A stretch of DNA of 6,213 nt from Candidatus Limimorpha equi (GTDB taxonomy: Bacteria; Bacteroidota; Bacteroidia; Bacteroidales; F082): assembly GCA_018065885.1 (NCBI GenBank), contig JAGHSL010000245.1, positions 1 through 6,213 on the forward strand, written 5' to 3'. The notes under the pieces are model-generated. The model saw only the letters and a list, made by a program, of their open reading frames with translations, did no database searches and was not told the DNA's origin. This document shows positions 4,526 through 6,213 of the stretch, piece by piece (the stretch's first letter is position 1; each line of letters opens with the position of its first letter). The translations under genes were made by a program, and so were the position numbers.

Positions 4526-6144
4526 GAAACTTCAAATCCTGCATAAAGGGTTTGCTTTCATTCTTAAGCATTTCCCGTGGCAGAATGCTGATTTGCGTGC
4601 TTATCGGACTGATAGGCGTAGTAGCTTCATTGGCGTTTGTGACCGTATGTAAAAACTTGGTCGATATTGCTACAGGTGCGCTTGAAAAACCAATCATGCC
4701 ATACGTCTGGGCTATGATTGGCATCATGCTTTTGCAATTGTTTTCGCATGTGGTCTACGATTATCTTGAAGGTTTAAATTCCATCAAAACACAGATAAAA
4801 ATCAGGCGTTCGTTGTATGCCCATGTGCTTAACAGCCAGTGGGAAGGCCGTGAAGTCTTCCATAGTGGCGACGCGATAAACCGTCTTGAACAGGATGTGA
4901 GCATGATTGTAGAATTCTGTTGCTCCCGTTTGCCAAACGTAATTGTGACATTGTTCCAGTTGCTGGCCGCATCGGTTTATCTGCTGCTGATGGCTCCCAA
5001 TTTGCTTTGGATTCTGCTTGTGCTGATGGTGGTCGCAGTTTTGGGAAGCCGATTGTTTTTCAACACTTTGCGCAGTCTTACGAATGCTATCCGGGCAAAG
5101 GATAGTGGTATTCAGGCGCATTTGCAGGAGACTTTGCAAAACCGTATTGTCGTGCTTACTATTGCTGGGACAAAACGTATGGTTGAGCGTTTAGGCTGGT
5201 TGCAAAAGGACTTGTATGGCGACACTGTCAAACGCTTGAATTATGGAGCTATAGCACGCTCGTTCATGAGTCTGGGCTTTGCTTCGGGTTATGCCATCAC
5301 GTTCTTGTGGGGTGTGTTTGGCATTCGCAACGGAGTGGTCACTTTTGGCATGATGACGGCTTTCCTGCAACTTGTAGGACAAGTGCAGCGTCCGGTGGCG
5401 AGCCTTGCCAAGGTGGTGCCTAATTTCATTCGCACCATCAGTTCGGTCGAACGTTTGATGGATTTGCAGGATTTGCCTTTGGAAAATGAAACCGCACCGC
5501 TGCAAATTACTGAAGTACCAGAAATTGAGGTAAATCATTTGGTGTTTTCGTATCCCGGACAACAGAAAAAAGTGCTTGATGAATTTTCGGCACGTTTCCC
5601 AGCTGGAAAACTGACGGCGATTGTCGGCGAAACTGGAGCCGGAAAGAGCACTTTGACGCGCTTGCTCTTGGCTTTGCTAAAGCCAAAGTCGGGTGAAATA
5701 CTCATTGGAGGTCATGCCGCCGATGTGAATCTGCGTTGCAATTTCATGTATGTGCCTCAGGGAAACAGCCTTTTCAGCGGCACCATACGCGATAACCTCT
5801 TGATGGCCAAGCCGGATGCCACGGAAGAGGAAATGAAGGAAGTGCTGCATCGCGCTGTGGCTGATTTTGTCCTGAACTTGCCTCAAGGTCTGGATTCGTC
5901 ATGCAGTGAGCGAGGCGGTGGCTTGAGCGAAGGACAGGCTCAGCGCATTGCCATTGCGCGTGGCTTGCTTCACGAAGGTAACATTCTGATTTTAGATGAA
6001 GCTACTTCAGCTGTCGATGCCGAGACAGAAAAACAACTGCTGAAAAACTTGAAGCAGCAATATCACGGAAAGAAAACCATTCTTTTCATCTCGCACCGCG
6101 AAGCTGTTGTCGCTGAGGCCGACGCCGTGGTGCAAATAGGCTAA
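4522..6144 (+). CDS. ABC exporter, fused transmembrane and ATPase domains
   Basis: A 540-residue half-transporter of the MsbA/ABCB type that would work as a homodimer in the inner membrane. Six membrane helices are visible at about 22-42, 60-80, 137-157, 160-180, 248-268 and 271-291. The ATPase domain follows: A-loop Tyr344, Walker A GETGAGKST (369-377), Q-loop Gln413, signature LSEGQ (468-472), Walker B ILILDE with Asp492-Glu493, D-loop SAVD, and switch His525. Everything needed for ATP hydrolysis is present. The signature has Glu at the third position where Gly is commonest, a known tolerated variant. There is no N-terminal C39 peptidase domain, so any leader removal must be done by another protein such as the upstream S26-type peptidase. 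The start at 4522 is preferred over an in-frame ATG 24 bp upstream because it makes an ATGA overlap with the PqqD stop, as at the two previous junctions. Its cargo is not evident. Confidence 0.92.
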   Translation: MRNFKSCIKGLLSFLSISRGRMLICVLIGLIGVVASLAFVTVCKNLVDIATGALEKPIMPYVWAMIGIMLLQLFSHVVYDYLEGLNSIKTQIKIRRSLYAHVLNSQWEGREVFHSGDAINRLEQDVSMIVEFCCSRLPNVIVTLFQLLAASVYLLLMAPNLLWILLVLMVVAVLGSRLFFNTLRSLTNAIRAKDSGIQAHLQETLQNRIVVLTIAGTKRMVERLGWLQKDLYGDTVKRLNYGAIARSFMSLGFASGYAITFLWGVFGIRNGVVTFGMMTAFLQLVGQVQRPVASLAKVVPNFIRTISSVERLMDLQDLPLENETAPLQITEVPEIEVNHLVFSYPGQQKKVLDEFSARFPAGKLTAIVGETGAGKSTLTRLLLALLKPKSGEILIGGHAADVNLRCNFMYVPQGNSLFSGTIRDNLLMAKPDATEEEMKEVLHRAVADFVLNLPQGLDSSCSERGGGLSEGQAQRIAIARGLLHEGNILILDEATSAVDAETEKQLLKNLKQQYHGKKTILFISHREAVVAEADAVVQIG

Positions 6145-6213
6145 GGCTCCCAAATTCTTCCGCTGCAACTGTCGCTTGCGGCACCTGTCACCGACGAAAG
6201 CACGTTGGTCTTT
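6141..6213 (-). CDS. Possible C-terminal end of a convergent gene (partial)
   Basis: On the minus strand one frame is open from the right edge for 24 codons and ends with TAG at 6143-6141, inside the exporter's last codons. The readable end is LSSVTGAASDSCSGRIWEP. I do not recognise it. A convergent gene ending exactly at the operon's end is plausible because codon use looks ordinary, but plus-strand frames here are open as well and no terminator hairpin separates the genes. Confidence 0.3.
   Translation of the reverse strand, partial: KTNVLSSVTGAASDSCSGRIWEP

Noticed and set aside
5923..5937. Signature LSEGQ instead of LSGGQ as evidence of a defective ATPase
   Set aside because: Glu at this position is found in functional ABC exporters, and Walker A, Walker B, Q-loop and switch His are all intact.

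Overview
The window looks like Bacteroidales DNA (Bacteroides/Prevotella-like). The signs are a MotA/TolQ/ExbB protein of the Bacteroidetes type, a short-signal lipoprotein with a fimbrillin-like C-terminal region, near absence of Shine-Dalgarno sequences, and three matches to the Bacteroidetes -7 promoter box TAnnTTTG close to gene starts. The genes are of moderate GC and the intergenic region is clearly AT-rich. The assignment comes from sequence style and family recognition only.

Layout. Positions 1-659 hold the 5' part of an ExbB/TolQ-type proton-channel gene on the minus strand, running off the left edge. Positions 660-1070 are a 411-base divergent intergenic region. It carries a promoter-like box for each side, two operator-like palindromes, and a compact fold (828-896) that can form a three-way junction, followed by more hairpins. 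From 1071 to 6144 a tightly packed plus-strand operon encodes, in order: a predicted lipoprotein; an NTP_transf_5-type nucleotidyltransferase; an HprK-related kinase; a small S24/S26 peptidase with a Ser-His-Asp set like SipW/Sec11; a PqqD-family protein; and an ABC exporter with fused membrane and ATPase domains. The last four genes are linked by three successive ATGA stop/start overlaps, and the lipoprotein and nucleotidyltransferase genes overlap by 14 bp. At the right edge the end of a possible convergent gene overlaps the exporter stop codon.

How the genes may work together. HprK-like kinase, PqqD-like protein, nucleotidyltransferase and ABC exporter are parts that recur in peptide-modification loci; phosphorylating lasso-peptide clusters are the precedent. 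Here there is no lasso cyclase, radical SAM enzyme, transglutaminase-like leader peptidase or obvious precursor peptide, and an S26-type peptidase is present instead. The cassette looks complete within the window, so it may be a peptide or protein modification-and-export system whose substrate is either the first-gene lipoprotein or encoded elsewhere. That role is inference. The family calls for the five core genes are well supported by motifs.
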